DNA of 64,000 nucleotides from Flavobacteriales bacterium (GTDB lineage Bacteria > Bacteroidota > Bacteroidia > Flavobacteriales_F > PHOS-HE28). A model generated the notes under the pieces. The model was not told the DNA's origin and searched no databases. It worked only from the letters and a program-made list of their open reading frames with translations. The position numbers and the translations under genes were made by a program. The DNA lies in assembly GCA_016717305.1 (NCBI GenBank), contig JADKFY010000004.1, positions 242,689-306,688 on the forward strand, read 5' to 3'. Of the stretch, positions 1-8,921 are shown one piece after another (the stretch's first letter is position 1; each line of letters opens with the position of its first letter).

Positions 1-2
1 TG

Positions 3-659
3 AACACCGCGAAGGCCTTCAACGAGCGCCTGAACATTGATGGTGTTGTGCTGACAAAGCTGGATGGTGACACCCGCGGTGGTGCAGCACTGAGCATTCG
101 CAGTGTAGTGAACAAGCCGATCAAGTTCATCGGTACCGGTGAGAAGATGGAGGCCATCGACGAGTTCCACCCGGACCGTATGGCCGGCCGGATCCTCGGC
201 ATGGGCGATGTGGTCTCGTTGGTTGAACGTGCTCAGGACCAGTTCGATGAGAAGGCCGCACGTGAGTTGAACAAGAAGATCGCAAAGGACCAATTCGGTT
301 TCGATGACTTCCTGGACCAGATCGCCCAGATCAAGAAGATGGGCAACATGAAGGACCTCATGGGCATGATCCCCGGCGTGGGCAAGGCCATGAAGAACAT
401 GGACATCCCTGACGATGCGTTCAAAGGGATCGAAGCCATCATCAAGAGCATGACGCCGGAGGAGCGCAAGAACCCTTCAGTGATCAACGGTAGCCGTCGT
501 CAACGTATCGCATTGGGCAGCGGAACAAACGTCCAGGAAGTGAACAAGCTGATGAAGCAGTTCGACGAGACCCGGAAGATGATGAAGATGATGGGCGACA
601 AGAGCAAGATGCAAGCGATGATGCAGAAGATGCAGCAGGCGCAGGGGATGAGGCGGTAG
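3..659 (+). CDS. ffh: Signal recognition particle protein Ffh, C-terminal part (5' end outside window)
   Basis: The GTPase of the signal recognition particle, which binds 4.5S RNA and delivers nascent membrane and secreted proteins to FtsY. The reading frame is already open at base 3, so the N-terminal NG domain lies outside the window. Visible are the end of the G domain (VVLTKLDGDTRGG, then KFIGTGEK and the closing FHPDRMAGRILGMGD) and the methionine-rich M domain with GVGKAM, MTPEERKNP and the RNA-binding stretch INGSRRQRIALGSGT, followed by a Met/Lys-rich tail. The protein ends normally at 659. Identification is very secure from these family motifs. Confidence 0.97.
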   Translation, partial: NTAKAFNERLNIDGVVLTKLDGDTRGGAALSIRSVVNKPIKFIGTGEKMEAIDEFHPDRMAGRILGMGDVVSLVERAQDQFDEKAARELNKKIAKDQFGFDDFLDQIAQIKKMGNMKDLMGMIPGVGKAMKNMDIPDDAFKGIEAIIKSMTPEERKNPSVINGSRRQRIALGSGTNVQEVNKLMKQFDETRKMMKMMGDKSKMQAMMQKMQQAQGMRR

Positions 660-789
660 GGTGCTGACCGATCGGCTCGCAAATTGCCTCCATTAGACTG
701 TTTATACTTAGACAGGGTTATGAGGGGTCAGCGCGGCTGGTGCTCGCACTCATTCTGCTGATCTGCTTCCGCACCTATCTTAGCCTGCG

Positions 790-1677
790 ATGTCCACGAT
801 CACGACGTATGAATTGCTGGATGGTAAGATCGCATCCAGAGCTGTTCAAGAACGGATCATTCGTGAGGTGGCAGAGGTCACGGCCATACGTGGTCGAGTT
901 CCTCATTTGGCCGCAGTTCTAATTGGTGCCGATGGTGCCAGTAGGACATACGTGGATGCCAAAGTGAAGGCGTGCGAAAAGGTCGGTTTCCGAAGCACAT
1001 TGATCGAACGCTCGGCGGAGATCACCGAAAGTGAACTCTTGGACTTGGTGCGAACGTTGAACAATGATCCCGATCTTGATGGTTTCATTGTTCAATTACC
1101 CTTGCCCAAGCACATAGACGAAGAGAAGGTGACCTTGGCGATCGACCCGCGCAAGGATGTCGATGGCTTTCATCCCGAGAATCTGGGGCGCATGGTATTG
1201 GGGCTGCCAGGTTACTTGCCCGCAACGCCGGCGGGGATCCTTGTTCTCTTGAAGCATTTTGGGATAAAGACCGCAGGGAAGCATTGCGTCGTTGTTGGGC
1301 GCAGCAATATCGTGGGTACGCCGATGAGCATTCTCATGAGCCGCAATAGCGAACCAGGCAACTGCACGGTAACGATAACACATAGTCGCTCAAAGGACCT
1401 TGCTTCTATCACACGGCAAGCGGATATTCTGATCCCTGCGATCGGAAAACCTGAGTTCATATCCGCCGATATGGTCAAGCCCGGGGCTGTGGTCGTAGAT
1501 GTCGGTATCCACCGGATCGAAGATGCCTCCAAGAAAAGGGGCTATCGTTTGGTAGGCGATGTAAAATTCGATGAGGTGGCTCCCAAATGTTCTTGGATAA
1601 GTCCGGTACCCGGTGGTGTTGGCCCAATGACGATCACGAGCTTACTGCTCAATACGTTGAAGGCGGCGCAGATTTGA
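790..1677 (+). CDS. folD: Bifunctional methylenetetrahydrofolate dehydrogenase / methenyltetrahydrofolate cyclohydrolase FolD
   Basis: Cytosolic one-carbon enzyme that interconverts 5,10-methylene-, 5,10-methenyl- and 10-formyl-tetrahydrofolate with NAD(P). It has 295 residues, the usual size. Visible motifs are the catalytic Tyr/Lys segment SRTYVDAKVKAC, DGFIVQLPLPKHID, the family signature around KDVDGFHPENLGRM, PATPAG, the nucleotide-binding GRSNIVGTPM, and the C-terminal PVPGGVGPMT. The ATG at 790 gives a normal N-terminus. A TATCTTAG box at 776-783, six bases before the ATG, resembles a Bacteroidota -7 element with one mismatch. The gene stands alone, about 130 bp after ffh. Confidence 0.96.
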   Translation: MSTITTYELLDGKIASRAVQERIIREVAEVTAIRGRVPHLAAVLIGADGASRTYVDAKVKACEKVGFRSTLIERSAEITESELLDLVRTLNNDPDLDGFIVQLPLPKHIDEEKVTLAIDPRKDVDGFHPENLGRMVLGLPGYLPATPAGILVLLKHFGIKTAGKHCVVVGRSNIVGTPMSILMSRNSEPGNCTVTITHSRSKDLASITRQADILIPAIGKPEFISADMVKPGAVVVDVGIHRIEDASKKRGYRLVGDVKFDEVAPKCSWISPVPGGVGPMTITSLLLNTLKAAQI

Positions 1678-1715
1678 CCGTCCCGGATCGAACGTTAGAT
1701 GGACGGTTGTGATAT

Positions 1716-2453
1716 TCAGAACAAGAGCCCGACCTTGAAGTTCAGAGGCATGACCAGGGTGGTCCAACTTCCTTCACTATAGGCTTGCTGCTTAACCCCA
1801 AAGCCACCGGAGCGCTTATCCGATGGGGCCATACGATCGAAGTGACGGACTGTGCGCCATTTTATACCAACTCCGTAACCAAAGTCGAGTACGACCCGGC
1901 CTAAAAGCGCCTGTATGCCAACCTTGCCGCTCAACGTGGTCATTGACTTCTCGATGCGGTAATCATCCTCATAAGGTGCGGCATACAAAGAATCATCGCC
2001 GTGATATCTCCAAGAACGTGGATCATCGGTGAACAGGTCCTTTCGCCGGATGTCGATCTTGTGGAAGACCAACTCCATAGCCACATAAGGACGCACTTTC
2101 GGGCTACGGCCGAAGAACAACTTCTGCTCAATGGCGACCCGCGCGCCTGTGTAATGGTCGTTATCGGTCCCCGAAAACGGGTCCGCAAGTATGGCTCCGG
2201 CCAATTGGGTCGAGAAACGTCCATAGGACCTTTCATAGCTCAATTCATACCCCGGGTTCACCGGGTCCACAACGCGAATAGGGGAGAACTTGATCTGGTT
2301 ATGGTACTTGGGGCGCTCGGGCAGCAGATGTGCATTCAATTCAGCATCCGGCACACTATCCAGCACGTATTGGGCTGTCGCATTCGGCATGCCCATTAGG
2401 AAAACGGCCACTAACGAAAGGAGTTCGACACGCATGGAACGTTTCAGGTCCAT
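1716..2453 (-). CDS. Secreted protein, probable outer-membrane beta-barrel
   Basis: A 245-residue protein with an N-terminal signal peptide (cleavage likely after NATA, residue 27 or so). The mature part alternates aromatic and polar residues in strand-like stretches (PGYELSYERSYGRFSTQ, KVRPYVAMELVFHKID, VVLDFGYGVGIKWR) and ends in LNFKVGLLF, with a terminal phenylalanine typical of outer-membrane barrels. I infer a small barrel of the DUF3575-like kind; substrate and role are unknown. Its start lies 2 bases after the stop of the upstream HAD-type gene, so the two are probably co-transcribed. A Met at 2435 is an alternative start that also keeps the signal peptide. Confidence 0.7.
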   Translation of the reverse strand: MDLKRSMRVELLSLVAVFLMGMPNATAQYVLDSVPDAELNAHLLPERPKYHNQIKFSPIRVVDPVNPGYELSYERSYGRFSTQLAGAILADPFSGTDNDHYTGARVAIEQKLFFGRSPKVRPYVAMELVFHKIDIRRKDLFTDDPRSWRYHGDDSLYAAPYEDDYRIEKSMTTLSGKVGIQALLGRVVLDFGYGVGIKWRTVRHFDRMAPSDKRSGGFGVKQQAYSEGSWTTLVMPLNFKVGLLF

Positions 2454-2455
2454 GG

Positions 2456-2875
2456 TCAGTCCTTGAATACTTCGATAACCACTTCCTTCTCCACGAGCTC
2501 CGTGAACTTGCCGTTGTAACGGGTAGCCCGCACAATGTGGTTGTCGATCCAGTGGTAGTTCCCACCGCGCGGTTTGCCGAAGAGAATGCCGTGGTATTTG
2601 AAGCCATGTTCATCCAACCAAGCGGTTGTCACTGATCGATGCTCTTCGAGCCGAGATGTGAAAAAGGTGATGATATGGCCTTCGTCGTACCACTTATTGC
2701 AGGCTTCGACTGCACCTTCGAACAAGGCGGCATCTTTCATTCGCTCCGGCTCCTCGTTGGGGATATCCTCACTGATCGTACCGTCAATGTCGATCATGAA
2801 GTTCTTCTTGCCTTCCGGTAGAGCAGGACTGGCCTTCTTACCATTAATGATCACATCGTTCAATGTCTGGCCCAT
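2456..2875 (-). CDS. HAD-superfamily phosphatase-like protein
   Basis: A 139-residue cytosolic protein with the HAD nucleophile motif FMIDIDGTISED near residue 28 (DxDGT) and a second motif ITFFTSR near residue 69. The late GGNYHWIDNH may stand in for the usual C-terminal acidic motif. No cap domain is evident, so this is a minimal HAD fold. Such short Bacteroidota proteins are often labelled phosphoheptose isomerase or HAD hydrolase; I cannot name the substrate. It is the first gene of a two-gene unit with the outer-membrane protein that follows after 2 bases. The start ATG at 2875 follows a divergent intergenic region of about 220 bp. Confidence 0.75.
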   Translation of the reverse strand: MGQTLNDVIINGKKASPALPEGKKNFMIDIDGTISEDIPNEEPERMKDAALFEGAVEACNKWYDEGHIITFFTSRLEEHRSVTTAWLDEHGFKYHGILFGKPRGGNYHWIDNHIVRATRYNGKFTELVEKEVVIEVFKD

Positions 2876-3099
2876 GTTGGTTGGTCAAGTTGTACCGATG
2901 ACATGTAGGCAAAGGTCGCCGATTTGTTCCAAGGCGGGACGTTTTGATGTTCGTGCATAACAAAAGTGGGACCGAACGAATGCGATCCGGTTAGGAAGGT
3001 TTCCAAAATACCTGATATTTCATGTTCAGGATCGCTTAGCGCAGCGGCATATGTACATTACTTTCGGAGCCTTGATCCCGGATCACCAAAACCAACGGA

Positions 3100-5778
3100 A
3101 TGTATCGACACCTACGCAACCTTGTTCCATCACTTTTACTCACTGCGCTTTTGCCCATTGGTCAAGCAAATGCCCAAGGTGACACCGCGATAGTTGTTTG
3201 CGGGGCAGCAGCCTTGTTGCCCACGTACTGCTATACGGCTGCTGATGCTCAGCAATGGAATTACGAAAGTTCAGGCTCGGGAACCATGCGCCTTCGGTTC
3301 CTTAGAGGCACCATCGAAAGTGCTTTCTATGACAGCCTCCGGATCTATGACGGTCAGGACAATACGGGCACCCTGCTGTACGAGCACCTTGGCAATACGG
3401 TGCATTTGGGTCCGGTGGGCAGTGGTACGGCCAGCACCACCAACGAGTACGAGACGATAGAAGTGTATGCCTCCGGTACCAGCTTTTATATGGAAATGAG
3501 TTCGGATGGAAGTGTGGAATGTGCGGACGAGTTCAATGAATTCGATGAATGGGAATGGGAGGTGGTTTGTTTGGATTGTACCATTCCATTGGCAACGTAC
3601 ACGGTGATCGATGATTGCGATGCGAATACCTTCACCATTCCAATTGATGTTGCCAATACCGGTGACGGCACTTTAGTGAACATCGTCTATAGCTTGAATG
3701 GCGGTGGAGCACAAACAGTTCAGGTTGTTGGGGTCGGGTCCACGGTGCTTGGACCATTCTTACAGAACGACACGGTGAATGTGGTGGTGGAGCACGAGAC
3801 CAACTTCCTGTGCAACGTTTCATTCGGTGACCTCACCGATACGGGTACCTGTCCTGAATTGATCGCTTGCGGCACCGACCTTGTCAACACGGTTTGCTAT
3901 GAGAACAACGCGGACCTTCGTTATTATTATCAGGGGACAGGCACGGTGCCACTGGCGGTCCAATTCAGCGCCGGCTTGCTTTACTTTGCTGACTCATTGA
4001 TCATATACGACGGTGGAGACATTACTGCTCCACGTCTCTATGCGAGTTCAAATATGAATGTGACCGGTGTACTGCTGGTCACTACCAACCCTGAACATCG
4101 GTTGACGGTACAGGTCAAGTCGGATGAATTCACGTCGTGTTCCGATGATTTTGCACCAGAGCCCATGTCATGGCGCGTAGCCTGTTACGATTGCGTTCCA
4201 ACAAGCGCTTCATTCAACATTGTACAAACTTGCACCGATAGCCTATTTACGATTGAAGTGGTGATAAGCGATCTTGGTTCTGACACCGATCCGGAGATCT
4301 TTTCCACCGCTACCACCGACACCGTAACTGTTACGACGACCGGCACTACCACACTGGGTCCGTTCGCCTGGGGTACATTGGTGGAGGTTACGATCCGCAA
4401 CAGTGCCAATGTGCTGTGCAACGTTTATAGTGCGGTGCTCTCGAACCCGGTATGTCCGGTCGCTGTGCCTTGCCCGGGGCCGGGTTTGCAAGAGACCTAT
4501 TGCTATACGGCGGATGATGTCCGTGCATGGTCCTACGAACTGGATGGCGGCCCGGGCAACCTGCGCCTCACCTTCGACCAAGGGACCATTGAAAGCTCCG
4601 ACTACGATCACATCTACATTTTTGATGGCCCTGACAACACGGCGCCGATCCTTTGGTCCAACACGGCACTTTATCCGGCAAATACGGGTTCCCCAACAGG
4701 GTTCGGCGCTCAAACAACTGGAGAGTTGGGTCCTGTAGGAAGTGGGACCCCGGATAATTCGGGCAACTATTTCGCGGTGGAGGTGGTTGCATCCGGACAG
4801 AGCTTGTATGTGGAATTGACCTCGGATTTCATTGTGCAATGCGGATCCTTCGGCTTCGACCCATGGGAGTGGCGGGTGTACTGCATTGATTGCGACAACC
4901 CTTCAGTATCCGTGAACTTGGTTCCCGATTGTGCCCACCGGGCTTACAATGCGGAAGTAACCGTAACCGATGCGGGGGCTGATGCAGATCTCTCGATCAC
5001 CAACTTGAATACCGGCGATACGCTGACGAATGTGGGGGTTGGTGTGCATCAATTCGGTCCATTTCCCGTGGATAGTGTTTCGGTGATCCAAGTGTTCAAC
5101 CAGATCTACCCACAATGCCGCTACCTGAGCGATCCCATTACGTATGCTGCAGATAGTTGTGTGATCGTGAGTTGCGGTGTTGACCAATACGATTACTGCT
5201 ACGGGGACAACGAGGATCGCTGGTATACTTATCAGTCCGCAGTCGATGTCCCGCTTACGATCCAGTTCACTGGAGGTGTGCTGTTGACCGGCGATCTGAT
5301 CACTATTTACGATGGAAAGGATGCCACGGGAGCACCATTGTTCCAAGGCAACAACAATGGCAACTCTCTGGCTGGCTTGAACGTGAACACGTCTGCGGCC
5401 AACACAGGGCACTACATCACGTTGCGAATTCGGTCCAACGAGAGTGGATCTTGTTCAACCGGCGAAACCACCGAAGAATTGCAGTGGGCTATTGGCTGCG
5501 GAGTTGTAGGCCTTTCGGAACTTGAAGAAGGTTCGTTCAGCGTGTATCCTAACCCCACAGAAGGGTTGTTGCAGATCGAATTGAGTGGCAAGGAAGAAGG
5601 CAAAGTGCAACTCCGTATTTTGGATATGAGCGGGCGTTTGGTGCAAGATCAACTGCTCCAGATGAATGCTGGTACCCGTAGCACTGCGGATATTTCCAGC
5701 GTACAAAACGGGCAGTACATGGTGCAACTCGTTACCGCGAACTGGGTAAGGACCGCGCGTGTCCAAGTGGTGCGTTGA
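3100..5778 (+). CDS. Secreted Cys-rich CUB-like repeat protein with T9SS type A sorting domain (paralogue 1)
   Basis: An 892-residue secreted protein. A signal peptide ends at ANAQ (about residue 26). Four Cys-rich CUB-like modules (roughly 27-155, 255-365, 457-600 and 692-800) each open with a CG..YCY motif and contain an IYDG strand and a W-containing close; about 90-residue beta domains starting near a D-C pair separate them. The C-terminus from about residue 812 (SVYPNPTEGLLQIELSG to the final RVQVVR) is a T9SS type A sorting domain, so the protein should be exported across the outer membrane and anchored or released. It is the first of three tandem paralogues ending at 10979. The function is unknown; a surface adhesin or binding protein is likely. 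Confidence 0.85.
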   Translation: MYRHLRNLVPSLLLTALLPIGQANAQGDTAIVVCGAAALLPTYCYTAADAQQWNYESSGSGTMRLRFLRGTIESAFYDSLRIYDGQDNTGTLLYEHLGNTVHLGPVGSGTASTTNEYETIEVYASGTSFYMEMSSDGSVECADEFNEFDEWEWEVVCLDCTIPLATYTVIDDCDANTFTIPIDVANTGDGTLVNIVYSLNGGGAQTVQVVGVGSTVLGPFLQNDTVNVVVEHETNFLCNVSFGDLTDTGTCPELIACGTDLVNTVCYENNADLRYYYQGTGTVPLAVQFSAGLLYFADSLIIYDGGDITAPRLYASSNMNVTGVLLVTTNPEHRLTVQVKSDEFTSCSDDFAPEPMSWRVACYDCVPTSASFNIVQTCTDSLFTIEVVISDLGSDTDPEIFSTATTDTVTVTTTGTTTLGPFAWGTLVEVTIRNSANVLCNVYSAVLSNPVCPVAVPCPGPGLQETYCYTADDVRAWSYELDGGPGNLRLTFDQGTIESSDYDHIYIFDGPDNTAPILWSNTALYPANTGSPTGFGAQTTGELGPVGSGTPDNSGNYFAVEVVASGQSLYVELTSDFIVQCGSFGFDPWEWRVYCIDCDNPSVSVNLVPDCAHRAYNAEVTVTDAGADADLSITNLNTGDTLTNVGVGVHQFGPFPVDSVSVIQVFNQIYPQCRYLSDPITYAADSCVIVSCGVDQYDYCYGDNEDRWYTYQSAVDVPLTIQFTGGVLLTGDLITIYDGKDATGAPLFQGNNNGNSLAGLNVNTSAANTGHYITLRIRSNESGSCSTGETTEELQWAIGCGVVGLSELEEGSFSVYPNPTEGLLQIELSGKEEGKVQLRILDMSGRLVQDQLLQMNAGTRSTADISSVQNGQYMVQLVTANWVRTARVQVVR

Positions 5779-5801
5779 AAACAAGATCTTGCGATGAACT
5801 A

Positions 5802-5834
5802 GGGGCTGCCTCAAAAGGGTGGCCCCTTCTTGTT
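5802..5834 (+). terminator. Rho-independent terminator after paralogue 1
   Basis: GGGGCTGCC (5802-5810) pairs with GGGTGGCCCC (5817-5826), with G-T wobbles, around a TCAAAA loop, followed by TTCTTGTTT. It lies 24 bases after the stop of paralogue 1. A near copy follows paralogue 2, so it seems to have been duplicated with the gene. Confidence 0.7.
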
Positions 5835-6034
5835 TGGTCATCGTCAACGGCGAACACGTCTTCCTCATCCGAGATCGACCCAAGTCCAACCTCGTCCGTT
5901 TTCAGAGTAGATCGGCAGAATAAAAGCACGCACGTGCACGATCGTAAATCGAAGGCAACAACCCAGCTTTATTGCTGAACCCCAGGAGACCTTAACTTAG
6001 CCGCCTAACCCTAAATGAACCAATCCCGGAAAAC

Positions 6035-8705
6035 ATGATTCGATTTGGACGATTATTGACCATGGCGTTGGTCGTTTGGGCCACGGCGCCAATGCAAACT
6101 GCACATGCCCAAGGAGATACAGCGATCGTTGTATGCGGAGCAGCCCCTTTGCTTCCGACATATTGTTACGTAGCAAGTGATGCCCAGACATGGAATTATC
6201 AAAGCTTGGGATCGGGAACGTTGCGTTTGAGATTCCTACAAGGCACGATCGAGAGCGCAGTTTCGATAGTCTGGAGATATATGATGGCACGGATGCCACT
6301 GGTACCTTGCTGTACCAGCACACCGGCGAGGCAGTGAACCTGGGACCAGTGGGCAGTGGAATGAACACCAGCACGGTCATCTTTGATGAAGTTGAGGTTT
6401 ACTCCACCACGGGAAATTTCTTCATGTTGATGAACTCGGATGGAAGTGTGCAGTGTAACGGTTCCACCACTTATGACCAATGGGAATGGGAAGTTGTATG
6501 CTTGGACTGCACCATCCCCGTTGTCTCATACACCATCGTTGATGATTGTGCGAACAACCAGTTCAGTATTCCGATAGAAGTGACGGATACGGGAGATGGT
6601 GCTGCAGTCAACATCGTTTTTGTGCTGAATGGGGTGCGCCGGAAACCCTTTCCAACATTGGAGCAGGGATCACGGTGCTTGGGCCATTTAACCAGAACGA
6701 TACGGTCAATGTGGTTGTTGAGCACGAAAGCAATTTTCTGTGCAATGTGAACTTCGGTGACCTTACCGATACGGGTACATGCCCTGAGTTGATCAATTGC
6801 GGAACCGAGTGGATGGACCAGCTTTGTTATACTGACAACATTGATCAGCGCTATTACTACCAAGGAACAGGTACAGTGCCTATCGCGATCTACTTTGATC
6901 AAGGGTTGATCACCGCCGGGGACACGGTCATCATATACGATGGCGGGGATATCAGCGCGCCGAGATTGTTCACGAGCACAAATACCTTTGACCTTACCAA
7001 TCGCATGTACGTTAGTACGAATCCGGAGCATCGCCTTACGTTGCGCATTCGCTCCAATGGCTTTACATCGTGCGCGACCAGCACACCTCAGGTCCCGGCC
7101 AGTTGGACCGTTGGTTGTTTTGATTGTGTGCCTGCTAATGCCACGTTCACAATTGTGCAGGATTGCGCCAATGCCCAGTACTCCATCGACGTGGCGATCA
7201 GCGATCTTGGCTCGGCCACCGAACTAGGGATCATTTCCACCTTATCCACAGACACCATTTTCGTGAGTTCTGTTGGCACAACCTCTGTTGGTCCTTTCGC
7301 CACTGGAACGATGGTCGCTTTAACGATCCTGAACAGCGAGAACAGCCTTTGCAATGTGTACAGCTCAACGATGGTGAATCCACTCTGTCCCACCAATGTG
7401 GATTGCCCTGGGCCCGGTCTGGAAGAGACCTATTGCTACGTCGCCAATGACATGCAGATCTGGGCATACGAGCTTCAAGGTGGCCCCGGCAATTTGCGGC
7501 TCACCTTTGATCGCGGTACCGTTGAAAGTGCCAGTTTTGACCGCATCTATATTTTTGACGGTCCCGATGACCAATCTCCAATACTTTGGTCCAACTCTTC
7601 GCTGTATCCATACCCCGATGGCGATTCAACCGGATTCGCTCAACAGCCGGCTTGCAACTTGGGACCGGAAGGTAGCGCAGTATTGAGCACTGCCGGTAAC
7701 TACCAAACAGTGGATGTTGCAGCAAGTGGACAGAACCTTTATGTAGTGATGCGATCCGATGGTTCCGTACAGTGTGGCAACGGCACATACGACGAATGGG
7801 AATGGAGGGTCTACTGCTTGAACTGTGATAACCCTGAAACCGCAGTGAGCGTTATTCCGGATTGTGTTCACCGCGAATACAATGTGGAAGTGACCGTTAC
7901 GGATGCTGGTGGCGATGCCGATCTCTCCATTACCAATCTGAGCACGAGTGACACCTTGACGAACGTTGGGGTAGGAGTTCATCAATTCGGGCCTTTCCCA
8001 TTGGACAGCCTATCCGTGATCAGGGTGTTCAATCAGGAGTACCCACAGTGCCGTTCAACCAGCCAGCCGATCACTTACGCCGCAGATAGCTGTATTATAG
8101 TGAGCTGTGGTGTTGATTATTACGACTACTGCTATGGGAACAACGAGGACCGCTGGTACACGTACAAGTCTGCGAGCGCTGTTCCAACAACGATCCGGTT
8201 CTCCCAAGGTCAATTGTTGCCTGGCGACCTGATCACGATCTACAATGGGCGTGACGCTACTGGAAGTGTGATCTTTCAAGGAAACAACAACGGTGGTTCA
8301 TTTGGCGGGTTGGAAGTGAATTCCCAGAACCCGGACTATGCGATCACGCTGCGGATCCGTTCCAATGACAGTGGTTCTTGCGAGGACAATGGTGTAGCGG
8401 TGCCACTGCAATGGGCTGTAGGCTGCGGCGCAGTGGGCATTGATGAGCTTGCGACCGATGCTTTCTCTGTATTCCCGAACCCTACCGAAGGTCTTTTACA
8501 GATCGAACTGGGCAACAAAGTTGAAGGCAAAGTGCAGTTGCGCATCACCGACATGAGCGGTCGTATCGTTATGGAACAACAACTCCGTATGAACGGCGGC
8601 ACACGTAACGCAGTGGATATGACCAAACTCCAAAGCGGGCAATACTTGGTGCAACTCACCACTCCCGATTGGGTGAAGACAGAGCGCGTCCAAGTGGTAC
8701 GTTGA
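6035..8705 (+). pseudogene. CUB-like T9SS protein paralogue 2, interrupted by two single-base frameshifts
   Basis: Stitched across frames, this encodes about 889 residues with the same layout as paralogue 1: signal peptide ending at TAHAQ, four CUB-like modules with intervening beta domains, and a T9SS type A domain ending in RVQVVR. The frame is lost at 6261-6263, where TTT stands in place of the TTTT of paralogue 3, and again at 6631-6634, where GGGG stands in place of an expected GGGGG; restoring one base at each site gives continuous, well-conserved protein. The remaining frame (to 8705) is clean. Both events are homopolymer losses, so sequencing error is as likely as inactivation. Confidence 0.8.
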
Positions 8706-8725
8706 TCTGAAGACAGTTTGAATTG

Positions 8726-8762
8726 GAAGGGGCTGCCTCGAAAGGGCGGCCTCTTCATTTTT
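8726..8762 (+). terminator. Rho-independent terminator after paralogue 2
   Basis: GAAGGGGCTGCC pairs with GGGCGGCCTCTTC across a TCGAAA loop and is followed by a T-rich tail (TTCATTTTT). It is closely related to the hairpin at 5802-5834. Confidence 0.7.
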
Positions 8763-8921
8763 CGCAATTCCATGAAAGGCGATGTGATCCAAGCGATCGG
8801 GGATCCTTTTGGGATCAGCCAGGTCCATGGGTTTTGTTTGAACGATACGGATGCTTCTCGTTATGGACCGGTCAGGAACCTTTATGCCCTTAAATTCGCC
8901 CTTGAACCAAAACTGAAAAGC

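Noticed and set aside
6035..8705. Programmed ribosomal frameshifting in paralogue 2
   Set aside because: The shift sites lack a slippery heptamer and downstream pseudoknot, and the intact paralogues do not need shifts; homopolymer loss explains both.
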